From: Hyphomonadaceae bacterium
GTDB taxonomy: Bacteria; Pseudomonadota; Alphaproteobacteria; Caulobacterales; Aquidulcibacteraceae
Assembly: GCA_016791385.1 (NCBI GenBank)
Contig: JAEUMR010000002.1
Location: 1 to 64,000, forward strand
Direction: 5' to 3'
Length of the DNA: 64,000 nucleotides
A model generated the notes under the pieces. That model ran no database searches and was not told where the DNA came from. It saw only the letters and a program-made list of their open reading frames with translations. The first letter of the stretch is position 1; each line of letters opens with the position of its first letter. Both the position numbers and the translations under genes were made by a program. This document shows positions 44,936 through 56,169 of this stretch, one piece after another.

Positions 44936-45232
44936 TTAGGCTGCGGCTGCTTCGCCGAGCTTCTTCTTCAGCTCGCGGCGGATCTTCACCGCGCGCGTGG
45001 AGAGTTCGGCTTCGTCCGCCTTCAGCAGGAACTGGTCGAGGCCGCCGCGATGATCGACCGAGCGGAGGGCCGCCGCGGTGATGCGGAGCTTGTACGACTG
45101 GCCCAGCGCATCGCTGGACAGCGTCACGTCCACGAGGTTCGGCTTGAACTCCCGCTTGGTCTTGATGTTCGAGTGGCTGACCTTATGGCCGATTTGGCGG
45201 TTGACGCCGGTCAGCTCGCAGCGGCGGGACAT
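44936..45232 (-). CDS. rpmB: 50S ribosomal protein L28
   Basis: 98 residues from the ATG at 45232. [10 protein letters not shown] followed by [19 protein letters not shown] and the C-terminal Lys/Glu helix are the L28 signature of alphaproteobacteria. It is divergent from the DUF3108 gene, with 163 bases between starts. Confidence 0.97.
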   Translation of the reverse strand: MSRRCELTGVNRQIGHKVSHSNIKTKREFKPNLVDVTLSSDALGQSYKLRITAAALRSVDHRGGLDQFLLKADEAELSTRAVKIRRELKKKLGEAAAA

Positions 45233-45395
45233 GGGACGTGGCTCTCTAAAGTGAGGAAATTTGAAGCGCGGACGCATACGCGAAGGGCCCGGGCGGGTCA
45301 AGGATCGAGGCGGAATGCTTCCATGAAAGCGCCCGATTTGGTTCATGCCGGGATCAGATCGTCCCGCCTATATGTTCATCCCAACGAGTGAGACC

Positions 45396-46205
45396 ATGAC
45401 CAAGACTAAGCGGACCTTCCTAGGCGCCCTGGCGGCGTTCGGCCTGAGCCTGGCGGCAGGCGGCCCGGCCGCCGCCCAGCCGGTCGAGCGCACTTTTGAG
45501 GGCTCCTACGCGGTCATCGCCCGGGGCATCGACGCGGGCGACTTCAATTACCGTTTCCATCAGTCGGGTTCGACCTACGAGGCCACCGCCAGCCGAGAAA
45601 TGAAGGGCTGGATCGGCGCGGCCCTGCGCCGGAGCCAGGACTACAATTATTCGGTGCGCGGGGTGGTGGCCGAGGATGGTTCGCTGCGCCCTAGCGCCTA
45701 TCAGCACCAAGGTGGGCGCCGGCGCGACGACCGGCCCAATGGACGCCTGGTCCGGGCCAATTTCAGCGCCAGCGACGTTACCACCAGCTCGGTTCCGGCC
45801 GGCATGGGCATGGGCGATCCGCCCGCCACCGCCGCCCAGCGCCGCGGCGTCATCGATCAGATCAGCGCCATCGCCGCGATGGTGACCGCCACCGGCGACC
45901 CGTGTGCGCGCACCCTGCGCATCTACATGGACGGCCGCTCGCGTTTTGACTTCGTGATGCAGCCGAACGGCCGGGTGAATGTGAACTCGCGCGCTTATCA
46001 GGGCCCAGGGGTCCGCTGCCGGGTCCAGTTCAACCCGATCGCCGGGTTCAGTGATCCACAAGAGGCCGCGACCCTGAACTTCGTGTTCGCCCAGACCTCA
46101 AGCGGCATGTGGGCGCCGATCACGATCGAGATGCCGACCGACGGCGTCGGCGTGGTCCGGCTGGAAGCCAAGCGCCTGAGCTTCAATGGCCAGCGCTTGC
46201 GCTAA
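45396..46205 (+). CDS. DUF3108 periplasmic protein
   Basis: 269 residues from the ATG at 45396; an ATG 24 bases upstream is possible. A signal peptide (cleavage near 28, AAAQ) is followed by a DUF3108 domain with SYAVIARGIDAGDFNYRF, ASREMKGWIGAALRR and PSAYQHQ. The rpmB-DUF3108 divergent pair recurs in Caulobacterales and rhizobia. It is probably a periplasmic beta-barrel-like protein; function unknown. Two Cys (DPCART and GVRCRV) may form a disulfide. Confidence 0.82.
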   Translation: MTKTKRTFLGALAAFGLSLAAGGPAAAQPVERTFEGSYAVIARGIDAGDFNYRFHQSGSTYEATASREMKGWIGAALRRSQDYNYSVRGVVAEDGSLRPSAYQHQGGRRRDDRPNGRLVRANFSASDVTTSSVPAGMGMGDPPATAAQRRGVIDQISAIAAMVTATGDPCARTLRIYMDGRSRFDFVMQPNGRVNVNSRAYQGPGVRCRVQFNPIAGFSDPQEAATLNFVFAQTSSGMWAPITIEMPTDGVGVVRLEAKRLSFNGQRLR

Positions 46206-46239
46206 GCGGCGCGCCTACCCCCAAGATGTTGTGAAGCAG

Positions 46240-46263
46240 AGCGGCGCTGGAGGCAGCGCCGCT
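46240..46263 (+). terminator. Hairpin after the DUF3108 gene
   Basis: A perfect 10-bp stem AGCGGCGCTG / CAGCGCCGCT with a GAGG loop, 35 bases after the stop codon. It is followed by CAAGTCTTGTGTG rather than a clean T-tract. Confidence 0.6.
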
Positions 46264-46318
46264 CAAGTCTTGTGTGTTACTTAAGTATTAACCGCAAGAT
46301 ATTGGGCGTGAACGTCCG

Positions 46319-46360
46319 AAGAACGAATCAGTTGAGGTGATTCGCAAGTGATTCGTTCTT
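46319..46360. repeat. Inverted repeat carrying three GANTC sites
   Basis: AAGAACGAATCA (46319-46330) and TGATTCGTTCTT (46349-46360) are perfect 12-bp inverted copies with an 18-base spacer. GANTC sites lie at 46325-46329, 46339-46343 and 46350-46354. The region is upstream of the helicase gene in the least GC-rich part of its neighbourhood. Confidence 0.7.
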
Positions 46361-46426
46361 GCTCCATTCTTCCCGCTTTCAGCTTCTGTTTACTGTGCGG
46401 GGCGGCAGCGCTGGGCGCGGCTTGAA

Positions 46427-48978
<2,552 letters not shown>

Positions 48979-48982
<4 letters not shown>

Positions 48983-49269
48983 GCGAGCTGCGGCAGCGGG
49001 TGGATGTCTGGCTGTTCCGGTCGCGGCTGGCGAAGACGCGGGCGGCGGCGGCGCGCCTGGTCAGCGAGGGCGGGGTCCGCCTCATCCGGGATGGCGCCTC
49101 GCGGCGGCTTGAAAAGCCGTCGGTCGAGGTGGCGGCGGGAGACACGCTGGTTCTGCGCGTTGGCGGGCTGCTGCGCAGCATCCGCGTCCTTGCTCTGAAC
49201 GAGCGCCGCGGGCCGGCCGCCGAAGCCCGGCTGCTTTACGACGAACTTGACGCAGACGCCCTCGCTTGA
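48979..49269 (+). CDS. S4-domain RNA-binding protein (HslR-like)
   Basis: 96 residues from a TTG that overlaps the helicase stop (TTGA). It is a single S4 domain: [35 protein letters not shown]. HslR (Hsp15) binds free 50S subunits carrying nascent chains and recycles them. The pairing of this gene with the SUV3-like helicase, followed by fdxA and carD, is a conserved alphaproteobacterial order. Without an upstream ATG the TTG start is the best choice. Confidence 0.82.
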
Positions 49270-49319
49270 CGCTGGCGCTCGCGGTCGTCATTTCAGCCGC
49301 GCGGAACGGACTGGGACCA

Positions 49320-49661
49320 ATGACTTACATCGTCACCGACGCGTGCGTGCGCTGCAAATTCATGGACTGCGTCGAGGTCTGCCCGGTCGACTGCTTCTAC
49401 GAGGGCGAGAATTTCCTCGTTATCCATCCCGACGAGTGCATCGATTGCGGCGTCTGCGAGCCGGAATGCCCGGTCGACGCGATCAAGCCCGACAGCCAGG
49501 ACGAGCCGGACGGCAAGTGGCTGAAGATCAACACTGAATACGCTCACGTGTGGCCAAATATTACCGTAAAGGGCACGGCCCCGGCGGACGCGGACAAGTT
49601 TCGCGACGAAAAGGGGAAGTACGAGAAGTATTTCAGCACGAAGCCCGGTTCCGGGGAGTGA
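49320..49661 (+). CDS. fdxA: 7Fe ferredoxin FdxA
   Basis: 113 residues from the ATG at 49320. Cys9, Cys17 and Cys50 are placed to bind a [3Fe-4S] cluster, and Cys21, Cys40, Cys43 and Cys46 a [4Fe-4S] cluster, the same spacing as Azotobacter ferredoxin I shifted by one. Extra Cys12 and Cys25 are also present. It is an essential electron carrier in Caulobacter relatives. It lies 50 bases after the S4 gene and 232 bases before carD. Confidence 0.95.
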   Translation: MTYIVTDACVRCKFMDCVEVCPVDCFYEGENFLVIHPDECIDCGVCEPECPVDAIKPDSQDEPDGKWLKINTEYAHVWPNITVKGTAPADADKFRDEKGKYEKYFSTKPGSGE

Positions 49662-49676
49662 TCGTGCTTCAGTAGT

Positions 49677-49700
49677 GCCGCTTCCGCGCGGCCTAATTTT
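49677..49700 (+). terminator. Weak hairpin after fdxA
   Basis: GCCGC-TTCCGC-GCGGC followed by CTAATTTT, 15 bases after the fdxA stop. A 5-bp stem, so only a modest terminator. Confidence 0.35.
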
Positions 49701-49893
49701 GTGATATACAATAATTCTCAATCGAATTGGGCGCGCGCAAGCCGCCCGGCAGTCGGATCAGTCAAACGCGCCACGAGCTGCGCTAAGGGCATAACATCGC
49801 GGAACGGTTAATCCGGTCCGGTGGGTTCCCTTTGCGCCAGCTCCGCTGTCGCTGCGTAACTGTCGGCTGCTCTGACATAACGGAGTGCCACGC

Positions 49894-50424
49894 ATGCAAT
49901 CTTCCAACGCCACGCCGATCGCTTTCCGCCCGGGCGACCATATCGTCTACCCGGCGCATGGTGTGGGCCGTGTCATGGGGGTTGAGAAGCAATCGGTCGC
50001 CGGCATCGATCTCGACGTGTTCGTGATCTCGTTCGAGCAGGACAAGATGACCCTGCGCGTGCCGACCACGAAGGCGAAGTCCTGCGGCATGCGCGCGCTG
50101 GCGTCGGCTGAGGTCGTCACCGAGGCGATGAAGACGCTGCAAGGCCGCGCCCGCATCAAGCGGACGATGTGGAGCCGCCGCGCCCAGGAATACGAAGCGA
50201 AGATCAATTCGGGCGACCTCGTATCGATCGCCGAAGTGGTGCGCGACCTGCACCGTGCGTCCGACCAGCCGGAGCAATCCTATTCCGAGCGTCAGCTCTA
50301 TGAGAGCGCGCTCGACCGGATGGCCCGCGAGTTGGCCGCGGTGGAAAAGGTCAGCCGCGACGACGCCGTGCAGAAGGTGACGGCCTCGCTGGCCTCCAAG
50401 AGGCAGGCCGCCGCCGCGGCCTAA
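49894..50424 (+). CDS. carD: CarD-family transcriptional regulator
   Basis: 176 residues from the ATG at 49894 (GGAG 8 bases upstream). The N-terminal RNA-polymerase-interaction domain has FRPGDHIVYPAHGVGRVMGVE and LRVPTTKAKSCGMR; the C-terminal helical DNA-binding domain has WSRRAQEYEAKINSGDL and YESALDRMARELAAVE. CdnL/CarD stabilises open promoter complexes, especially at rRNA promoters, and is needed for growth in Caulobacter. It has its own AT-rich upstream region (near 49700-49725) and a strong terminator. Confidence 0.95.
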   Translation: MQSSNATPIAFRPGDHIVYPAHGVGRVMGVEKQSVAGIDLDVFVISFEQDKMTLRVPTTKAKSCGMRALASAEVVTEAMKTLQGRARIKRTMWSRRAQEYEAKINSGDLVSIAEVVRDLHRASDQPEQSYSERQLYESALDRMARELAAVEKVSRDDAVQKVTASLASKRQAAAAA

Positions 50425-50451
50425 GGGCGCCGAGCAGCAGAAGTATCGAGG

Positions 50452-50479
50452 GGGCCGGGCGCCATGCCCGGCCCTTTTT
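50452..50479 (+). terminator. Strong intrinsic terminator of carD
   Basis: A perfect 9-bp stem GGGCCGGGC / GCCCGGCCC with a 5-base loop, followed directly by TTTTT, 28 bases after the carD stop. Confidence 0.92.
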
Positions 50480-50505
50480 CGTGCGTGGGGGCCTGCGCCC
50501 CGACA

Positions 50506-51357
50506 TCATCGGGCATCTCGCAGGAGTTCAAGGTCGCTCCCGTGCTCAAGGCAGAGCTGCGGCTCGCCTTGGAAGACGCCAAGCGGCCCACGCGCGCGCA
50601 CGCGCACACCCCGTAAGGAGGCAAAGGCCGGACCATCCCAGCGGGCGAAGGCGTCGCCGAACGCCACCAGAGCAAACATCTCCTCAGCGGAAGCGCCGGC
50701 CATGCGCAGTGAGGCGCGCCGGCCGGAAGTCCGCACCTCCGCGACTTCGCCCTCGACGATGCGATAGGGCGCGTCGCCACGCATGCAATTCTGGTTCGCC
50801 GCCAGCGCCAGGCGCGCCGCCGCATGCGTGGTTTGCACGTGATACTCGCGCCGGCCCCACAGTCCGCGCTCACTTGCCCGGGCTTGCTGTTCCAGTCGCA
50901 GCAGCTCAGCGCTGCGGGCGTGATTGTCGTGGCGCGGACGCACATAGGCTGCGCCGCGCGAGACCAGTTCGTGCTGCAGCCAGAACCAGCGTCCGCCTTC
51001 GCTCTTGACGAACACATGCGCGATCGCCGCTTGGCGCGGCTGCTGCTCGCCTTCGCGCGGCCGTCCCACCCAACGCTTTGCGCCGCCATAGGCGAGCAGC
51101 ACGTCGCGGTGCAGCGTCAGCGCTTCCAGCTCGCCTTGGGACTGAGCGGCGTAGGGGGCATCGCCTTGCGGCGTATCCACTTCGGCGAGGAAGACGCGCA
51201 AGCCGGAATCGAGCTCCAACGTGTCGCCATTATAGGCGCGCACCACGCGCCCGGTTTCTCCGCGCTCCAGGCGGCCAATCTGCGGGCCGCAAGCGGCAAG
51301 CAGCAGGACAGCGGCGAGCAGGACATTTGCCGCTGCCGCGCGCAACGCCAAGCGCAT
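50506..51357 (-). CDS. Thermonuclease-family (SNase-like) lipoprotein
   Basis: 283 residues from the ATG at 51357, with GAGAGG upstream; a longer in-frame extension over the exonuclease gene is antisense noise. The leader ends LLAAC (lipobox). The SNase domain (about 37-165) has VVRAYNGDTLELDSGLRVFLAEVDTPQGD (nucleotide/Ca site) and the basic PRQAAIAHVFV region, then a second domain of about 110 residues with two Cys (NQNCMRGD and LCLEHG). It is presumably an envelope-anchored nuclease. It is divergent from xthA. Confidence 0.82.
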   Translation of the reverse strand: MRLALRAAAANVLLAAVLLLAACGPQIGRLERGETGRVVRAYNGDTLELDSGLRVFLAEVDTPQGDAPYAAQSQGELEALTLHRDVLLAYGGAKRWVGRPREGEQQPRQAAIAHVFVKSEGGRWFWLQHELVSRGAAYVRPRHDNHARSAELLRLEQQARASERGLWGRREYHVQTTHAAARLALAANQNCMRGDAPYRIVEGEVAEVRTSGRRASLRMAGASAEEMFALVAFGDAFARWDGPAFASLRGVRVRARGPLGVFQGEPQLCLEHGSDLELLRDAR

Positions 51358-51465
51358 GGGACGCCTCTCCCCCGATCCGGCGTCACTGAAACAGGAGATT
51401 GTAGGATCGCCAAGCAAATTGCGTCCGGTGGCCAAGCGCGGCTCAAGCTGCAACACTCGGGCGCG

Positions 51466-52284
51466 ATGATCATCGCCACGTACAACGTCAACGGCGTCAA
51501 TGGACGACTGAACGTGCTGCTGCGCTGGCTCGATGCGGCGCGGCCGGACCTCGTTTGCTTGCAGGAACTCAAGGCGCCGCAGGAGAAATTCCCCGAAGCA
51601 GCGCTCCGCGACGCTGGCTACAGCGCGATCTGGCGCGGGCAGAAGAGCTGGAATGGCGTCGCCATCCTCTCGCGGCGCGGACAGCTCATTGAGCGCCGCC
51701 GCGCGCTTCCAGGCGATAGCGAGGATGCGCACAGCCGCTATATCGAAGCGGAAGTGGAGGGGCTGGTGATCGGCTGCCTCTATGCGCCGAACGGCAATCC
51801 CTGGCCGGGGCCGAAGTTCGAGTACAAGCTCGCCTGGTTTCAGCGGCTGCAGAAGCACGCCAAGAAACTGCTCACGGCCGGCGCGCCAGCCGTGCTCGCG
51901 GGCGATTACAACGTGATGCCGACGGAGATCGACGTCTACAAGCCCGAGCGCTGGACCGACGACGCCCTGTTTCGCATTGAAGTGCGCGAAGCCTACGCCA
52001 AGCTGCTGAAGCAGGGCTGGACCGACGCGATCCGCACGCTCTATCCGGGCCAGCGCGTCTACACGTTCTGGGACTATTTTCGGAATGCGTATCAGCGCAA
52101 CGCCGGGCTGCGCATAGACCACCTGCTCTTGAGCCCCGAGCTTGCGCCCAAGCTGAAGCGCGGCGGCGTCGACCGCGAAGTGCGCGGCTGGGAAAAGACC
52201 AGCGATCACGCGCCGGCCTGGGTCGAACTGGATTGGCCAGCGAAGCCCAAACGGAAGATCGCGGCAAAGAAGCGGGCGTCCTGA
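51466..52284 (+). CDS. xth: Exodeoxyribonuclease III
   Basis: 272 residues from the ATG at 51466. It is an EEP-fold nuclease with ATYNVNGVNGRL, the metal Glu in CLQELKAP, YAPNGNP, GDYNVMPTEID, and the C-terminal RIDHLLLSPEL and TSDHAPAWVEL. It nicks at abasic sites and digests 3' ends of duplex DNA in base excision repair. The C-terminal tail is Lys-rich. The gene lies divergent from the thermonuclease gene; the TonB-like gene follows 46 bases later. Confidence 0.93.
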   Translation: MIIATYNVNGVNGRLNVLLRWLDAARPDLVCLQELKAPQEKFPEAALRDAGYSAIWRGQKSWNGVAILSRRGQLIERRRALPGDSEDAHSRYIEAEVEGLVIGCLYAPNGNPWPGPKFEYKLAWFQRLQKHAKKLLTAGAPAVLAGDYNVMPTEIDVYKPERWTDDALFRIEVREAYAKLLKQGWTDAIRTLYPGQRVYTFWDYFRNAYQRNAGLRIDHLLLSPELAPKLKRGGVDREVRGWEKTSDHAPAWVELDWPAKPKRKIAAKKRAS

Positions 52285-52330
52285 CGGCTCCAGCTTTCGG
52301 CGCTGCGTGGTCTGGTGTAGGGCGTGCGGC

Positions 52331-53440
52331 ATGGACGTAAGCGACACGCCGCCCGAGACGCCAAAGCCCGATGCCGCGCGAGCGCCGGCGGCGCGGCCGC
52401 CCTTCAAGCTCGACCGCCGTGTGCTCGCCGGCGCCATTGTTGTGCTGGCCGCGCTGCTCGTGATCGGCGTGCTGGTCTATCTGAACGCGCGCTCCGGACG
52501 CGATCTCGCTAACGGCGCCCCGGACGAGCAGGCGCAGGTCGACGAAGAATGGCCGGGCCTGGGCGACCAGAACCGGCTGCACGTGCGTCCGCTGACGATG
52601 CCGCGTCCGCGGCCCACGCCGGGCATGCTGGCTTCCATTCTCTCTGGCTATGCGGACGCTGAATTCACCATCGGCGCCGATGGCAAAGCCGGCAACATCC
52701 GCATCGTGCGCGAAAGCGCGCCGGATATCGGTTATGGCGCTGAAGCGCGCCGTATGATCGCGGCGGCGACATGGCCGACCGATTGGCGCGGGCGCAGCGC
52801 GCCCTTCGATGCAAGCTATCGCGTCATTTTCCCGCCGGGCCGCGGCCCAAGCGAGATTGAGCCGCTGGCGATCGCGAGCCCAAACCTCACGCCCGAGATC
52901 ATGGCGCTGCGCCGCGACGTGGCGGTGACGCTATTGGTGCATGTGACGCCGGAAGGCCTCGTCGACAGTGCGCGGGTGATCGATCAGGATGTCGAGAGCA
53001 GCGCCGCCGCCGCCGAAGCCATGCGCGTCGCGCTCGGTGCGCGCTATCCCGCCAACGGGGCAGGCTACGAAACACAACTCGTGGTACGCTTCAACGTCAC
53101 CGCCGCTCAAACGGCGGAAGGCGAACTGCCGCGCGGCCCCTCAGTCTCCTACGCGGACGTGCCGTTCTCGCAACGGCCGAGCGCGAGCGATTACAGCCGC
53201 TACTATCCGCGCCGCGCGCGTTACAACAACATCGACGGCCGGGTGACGCTCGCCTGCATCGTGCAGCGCAATCTGCGGCTCGATTGCAGCGTGGCGGAAG
53301 AGAATCCGCCCGGGCAGGGCTTCGGCGAGGCGGCATTGCGCATCGCCCGCCGCTTCCGCGCCCAAAGCCAATTCCCCGACGGCCGCTCCACCGTCGGCGC
53401 CCAAGTGAGCATGCCGATGGCGTTCAGAGCGGCGGAATGA
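52331..53440 (+). CDS. TonB-like protein with two TonB-C-type domains
   Basis: 369 residues from the ATG at 52331. A cytoplasmic N-terminus rich in Pro/Ala is followed by one transmembrane segment (about 36-57). The periplasmic part has two TonB-C-like modules: about 105-165 (EFTIGADGKAGNIRIVRESAPDIGYGAEARRMI) and about 200-360 (VTLLVHVTPEGLVDSARVI and RVTLACIVQRNLRLDCSVAEE). It may energise outer-membrane receptors or act as a structural envelope protein. No exbB/exbD is adjacent. It converges with the DUF2891 gene. Confidence 0.7.
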   Translation: MDVSDTPPETPKPDAARAPAARPPFKLDRRVLAGAIVVLAALLVIGVLVYLNARSGRDLANGAPDEQAQVDEEWPGLGDQNRLHVRPLTMPRPRPTPGMLASILSGYADAEFTIGADGKAGNIRIVRESAPDIGYGAEARRMIAAATWPTDWRGRSAPFDASYRVIFPPGRGPSEIEPLAIASPNLTPEIMALRRDVAVTLLVHVTPEGLVDSARVIDQDVESSAAAAEAMRVALGARYPANGAGYETQLVVRFNVTAAQTAEGELPRGPSVSYADVPFSQRPSASDYSRYYPRRARYNNIDGRVTLACIVQRNLRLDCSVAEENPPGQGFGEAALRIARRFRAQSQFPDGRSTVGAQVSMPMAFRAAE

Positions 53441-53453
53441 GACGAGGAAGCGG

Positions 53454-54464
53454 TTAGAGGCCGTCGAGCGCGAGCAACGCGAACGTCGCCAGCCAATGTT
53501 CGCCCATATAATCGCCGCCCACATGGGCTAGGCTCGCAGACAGATGAAGTCGGGCCGCATCCTCAGCGCGGCGCGCCAAAGCGCTTCCTGAGGGCTGCGA
53601 CGCGGCCAGTTCACGCCAGCACCACGCGCGCGAAAAATTGAGGCCATCGAGGTGAGCGATTTTGCCGTCAGTGCGGTCGCTCACGCGTGCGGGCGCGAAC
53701 AGGGAAGCAGGCGCGCCATCAGCGGCGCGCGGCAGAAAAGCTGCAAGCCAAGTCCTGAATGCACTCGGGGCCATGAACCGGCGCATGCAGGCGGCTTCCA
53801 TCAATGTGGGCGAAAGGAAGTCGTCCTGGCTAGGCTCCCAAGCTTGAGCCGACGCGTCGCCACCGTACCAACGCAGGGCCTTCTCCTGCATCAGCGCGTA
53901 AACTTGCGGCGCCTCAGCCTCGACATAGTCGGCCGCGAGTCGCAGCGCGAACGCCGTGGAGGAGTGCACGCCGGTGCGCACCGGATAGTCGCACAGCGGC
54001 AGAAATCCGGCAAAGCGATCGACGAAGCGCGCGGCGAGTGGGCGAAGGCGCGCTGCGGCGGACGCAAGTGGGCTGTTTTCTGGATGTTGATCGAGCTCTG
54101 CCTGAAGCGCGAGCAACCACCCCCAGCCATAGGGACGTTCGAAGCCGCGGGCGCTGGGCCGACCAAGGTAAGCGCACTCCGCGGCGACATTCGCTTCGGT
54201 AAATCGCTCGCCGAACAGTGCGGTGATGCGCTCCGCCTGCGAGATGTTGGGATAACGCCGCGCCAGTCGCGCAAGCAGCCAGTAGCCATGGACGCAGGAA
54301 TGCCAGTCGAAGCTGCCGAAGAAGATCGGATGCAGCGCGCGAGGGCCCAGCGCATCGGCTTCACTGTCGAGCACGTGGTCGAGCTTGTTCGGATATTCCC
54401 GGCTCACGTGAGCAAGTGCGAGCGCGGAAAATTTCTCGGCGAGTTCTTGGGTGAGAATATGCAT
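53454..54464 (-). CDS. DUF2891-family protein
   Basis: 336 residues. The N-terminus ALAHVSREYPNKLDHVL and the segments HPIFFGSFDWHSCVHGYWLLARL, RPYGWGWLLALQAEL and GGDYMGEHWLATFALLAL identify DUF2891, a probable alpha/alpha-toroid hydrolase-like fold of unknown activity. It is cytoplasmic (no signal). Its ATG overlaps the DUF979 stop by one base (TGATG), making it the last gene of the oxoprolinase operon. The conserved His/Trp pattern suggests an enzyme acting on a small polar substrate. Confidence 0.85.
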   Translation of the reverse strand: MHILTQELAEKFSALALAHVSREYPNKLDHVLDSEADALGPRALHPIFFGSFDWHSCVHGYWLLARLARRYPNISQAERITALFGERFTEANVAAECAYLGRPSARGFERPYGWGWLLALQAELDQHPENSPLASAAARLRPLAARFVDRFAGFLPLCDYPVRTGVHSSTAFALRLAADYVEAEAPQVYALMQEKALRWYGGDASAQAWEPSQDDFLSPTLMEAACMRRFMAPSAFRTWLAAFLPRAADGAPASLFAPARVSDRTDGKIAHLDGLNFSRAWCWRELAASQPSGSALARRAEDAARLHLSASLAHVGGDYMGEHWLATFALLALDGL

Positions 54465-55420
54465 CAGAAGGCCAGAGCGCGCATCAGGACGATGTTGACT
54501 AGAAGAAGCGGAAGCGCAGTGGGAATTTGTGCGCGGATCACGCCGTTCAGCGCTGACTTCCGATCCGGCAGTTCAAGCAGATTGGCGGGAACCACGTTGA
54601 AGTTCGCCGCCATCGGCGTCATCAGCGTGCCGCAGAACCCCGCCAGCATGCCAATTGCGCAGACGGTGGCGGGATTTCCGCCAAAGTGGTTGACCACCAC
54701 CGGGAGCCCGACTGCGGCGGTCATCACCGGAAACGCCGCGAACGCGTTGCCCATCACCACCGTAAATAAGGCCATGCCAACGCAATACACCGCGACAGCC
54801 ATCGTCGCGGTGTCGAGCGGGATGTACTCACCGAAGAGCCGCCCCACTTGCCCGCCGACGCCAGCGGCGAGAAAAACCGCTCCGAGCGAGGCCAACATCT
54901 GCGGCAGGATCGCCGCCCAACCGACGGCGTCGAGCAGGCGTCTCGCTTCTTGAAACGGCGCTGCCACAGGCGGGCGCAGCCAGATCATCGCCACCAGCAC
55001 GGCGATCAAGGCGCCAAGTATGAGGGAAACCAGCGTTGCCTGGGCTGGATCAATAAGGAGGCGGCCCCAAGCGGTCTCCTTAGCGATAAGGGTGCCGCCC
55101 AACGCCACCGCCGGGATGATCAACGCGGGCAGAAACAGCGCATTGCCACGACGCTGCGCGCTCTCTCGCCGTTCTTCGGTCGATGTCGTTCGGGCTTGGC
55201 CCTGGCCGAGGCCTGCCGTGGCGACGGCGACAAGGCCAAGCGCCAGCACCCCATTGGCGAGATCTCCAAGTGATTGGCCCGCCAGAAAGCTGATCGCGAG
55301 CATGCCCCAGAACAGGGCGTTGGCGATGCGGCGGCGATTCGAACGATCCTGCATCGAGAGTAATGACATCGCCGCGAAGAAAGCGCCTGCGACGATGTAA
55401 GCATGCGCCAGCGTTATCAT
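54464..55420 (-). CDS. DUF979 permease subunit
   Basis: 318 residues, about nine transmembrane segments. The DUF979 signature is the C-terminal VVMGNAFAAFPVMTAAVGLPVV, HFGGNPATVCAIGMLAGFCGTLMTPMAANFN and ALLELPDRKS-like region. DUF979 always occurs with DUF969; together they look like two parts of one permease related to the Na+/H+ or arginine/ornithine antiporter-like superfamily. In Gram-positive bacteria the pair sits beside pyroglutamyl peptidase. Its ATG overlaps the DUF969 stop by 4 bases. Confidence 0.85.
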   Translation of the reverse strand: MITLAHAYIVAGAFFAAMSLLSMQDRSNRRRIANALFWGMLAISFLAGQSLGDLANGVLALGLVAVATAGLGQGQARTTSTEERRESAQRRGNALFLPALIIPAVALGGTLIAKETAWGRLLIDPAQATLVSLILGALIAVLVAMIWLRPPVAAPFQEARRLLDAVGWAAILPQMLASLGAVFLAAGVGGQVGRLFGEYIPLDTATMAVAVYCVGMALFTVVMGNAFAAFPVMTAAVGLPVVVNHFGGNPATVCAIGMLAGFCGTLMTPMAANFNVVPANLLELPDRKSALNGVIRAQIPTALPLLLVNIVLMRALAF

Positions 55421-56154
55421 GGTGCGGCCTCCGCGGCGTTGGCGGCGCGCGTCCGCGCGCCCAGGCGGCGGTTCAGGCGAACGTCGAGCAACGCCAGACG
55501 GACGCTGTGGATCGCCAGCGCCGCTATCGCCGTTGGAATAGCCCAGACTGACACTTCCAGCGGCTCGACCGTCACGCCGTTCTGTTCGAGGAATCCTTTG
55601 ATTAGCAGGATTGAAGCGATGGCGATGAAGATGTCTTCACCGAAGAAGAGCCCGATATTGTCTGCGGCGGCGGCGTGCGCGCGGACGAGGTAGCGCTCCC
55701 GGTCGGGCAGCGCGCCGAACCGCGTCTCCGCGGCGCCCTCGGCCATGGGCGCCACCAGCGGACGAACCATCTGTGGGTGGCCGCCGAGAGACGTCAGGCC
55801 TAGCGCTGCCGACACTTGCCGGGTCACCAGATAAACCCACAACACGCGCCCGACGGTCGCTGCCTTCACGGTGCTGATCAACGCCCGTGCGCGCTCCTGC
55901 AACCCGGCTCGCTCGAGCAGGCCGATTGCTAGCAACACGCACCACACCAGGCTCACATAGCGATTATCGTTGAAGGCCCTGCCGAAGGCGGAAAGCGTGG
56001 AAAGCGCAGCGTCGGTCATGGCTTGCAGGTCTGCTTGGGGCGTCCATGCTGCCGCCAATCCTGTCGTCAATGCCGCCGCCATGACCACCAGCAGCGGATT
56101 GGCGCGAAGGACGAACCCCAAGATGACGACGCCAATTCCCAAAAGTACCAGCAT
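55417..56154 (-). CDS. DUF969 permease subunit
   Basis: 245 residues with about six transmembrane segments. DUF969 features include the N-terminal LVLLGIGVVILGFVLRANPLLVVM, YVSLVWCVLLAIGLLERAGLQERA and ALGLTSLGGHPQMVRPLVAPMAEGAAE. It is the partner of DUF979. It begins 15 bases after the oxoprolinase stop codon, in the order oxoprolinase-DUF969-DUF979-DUF2891. The inferred transport substrate is 5-oxoproline (pyroglutamate) or a peptide derived from it. Confidence 0.85.
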   Translation of the reverse strand: MLVLLGIGVVILGFVLRANPLLVVMAAALTTGLAAAWTPQADLQAMTDAALSTLSAFGRAFNDNRYVSLVWCVLLAIGLLERAGLQERARALISTVKAATVGRVLWVYLVTRQVSAALGLTSLGGHPQMVRPLVAPMAEGAAETRFGALPDRERYLVRAHAAAADNIGLFFGEDIFIAIASILLIKGFLEQNGVTVEPLEVSVWAIPTAIAALAIHSVRLALLDVRLNRRLGARTRAANAAEAAP

Positions 56155-56169
56155 CTCGCGCCCCCTGAT

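Noticed and set aside
51358..52437. N-terminal extension of the thermonuclease frame to 643 residues
   Set aside because: The extra 360 residues are antisense to exonuclease III; the ATG at 51357 has a ribosome-binding site and starts a lipoprotein signal.
53652..54953. 433-residue open frame opposite DUF2891 and DUF979
   Set aside because: It crosses a gene boundary on the other strand where two well-conserved families are coupled; no motif of its own.
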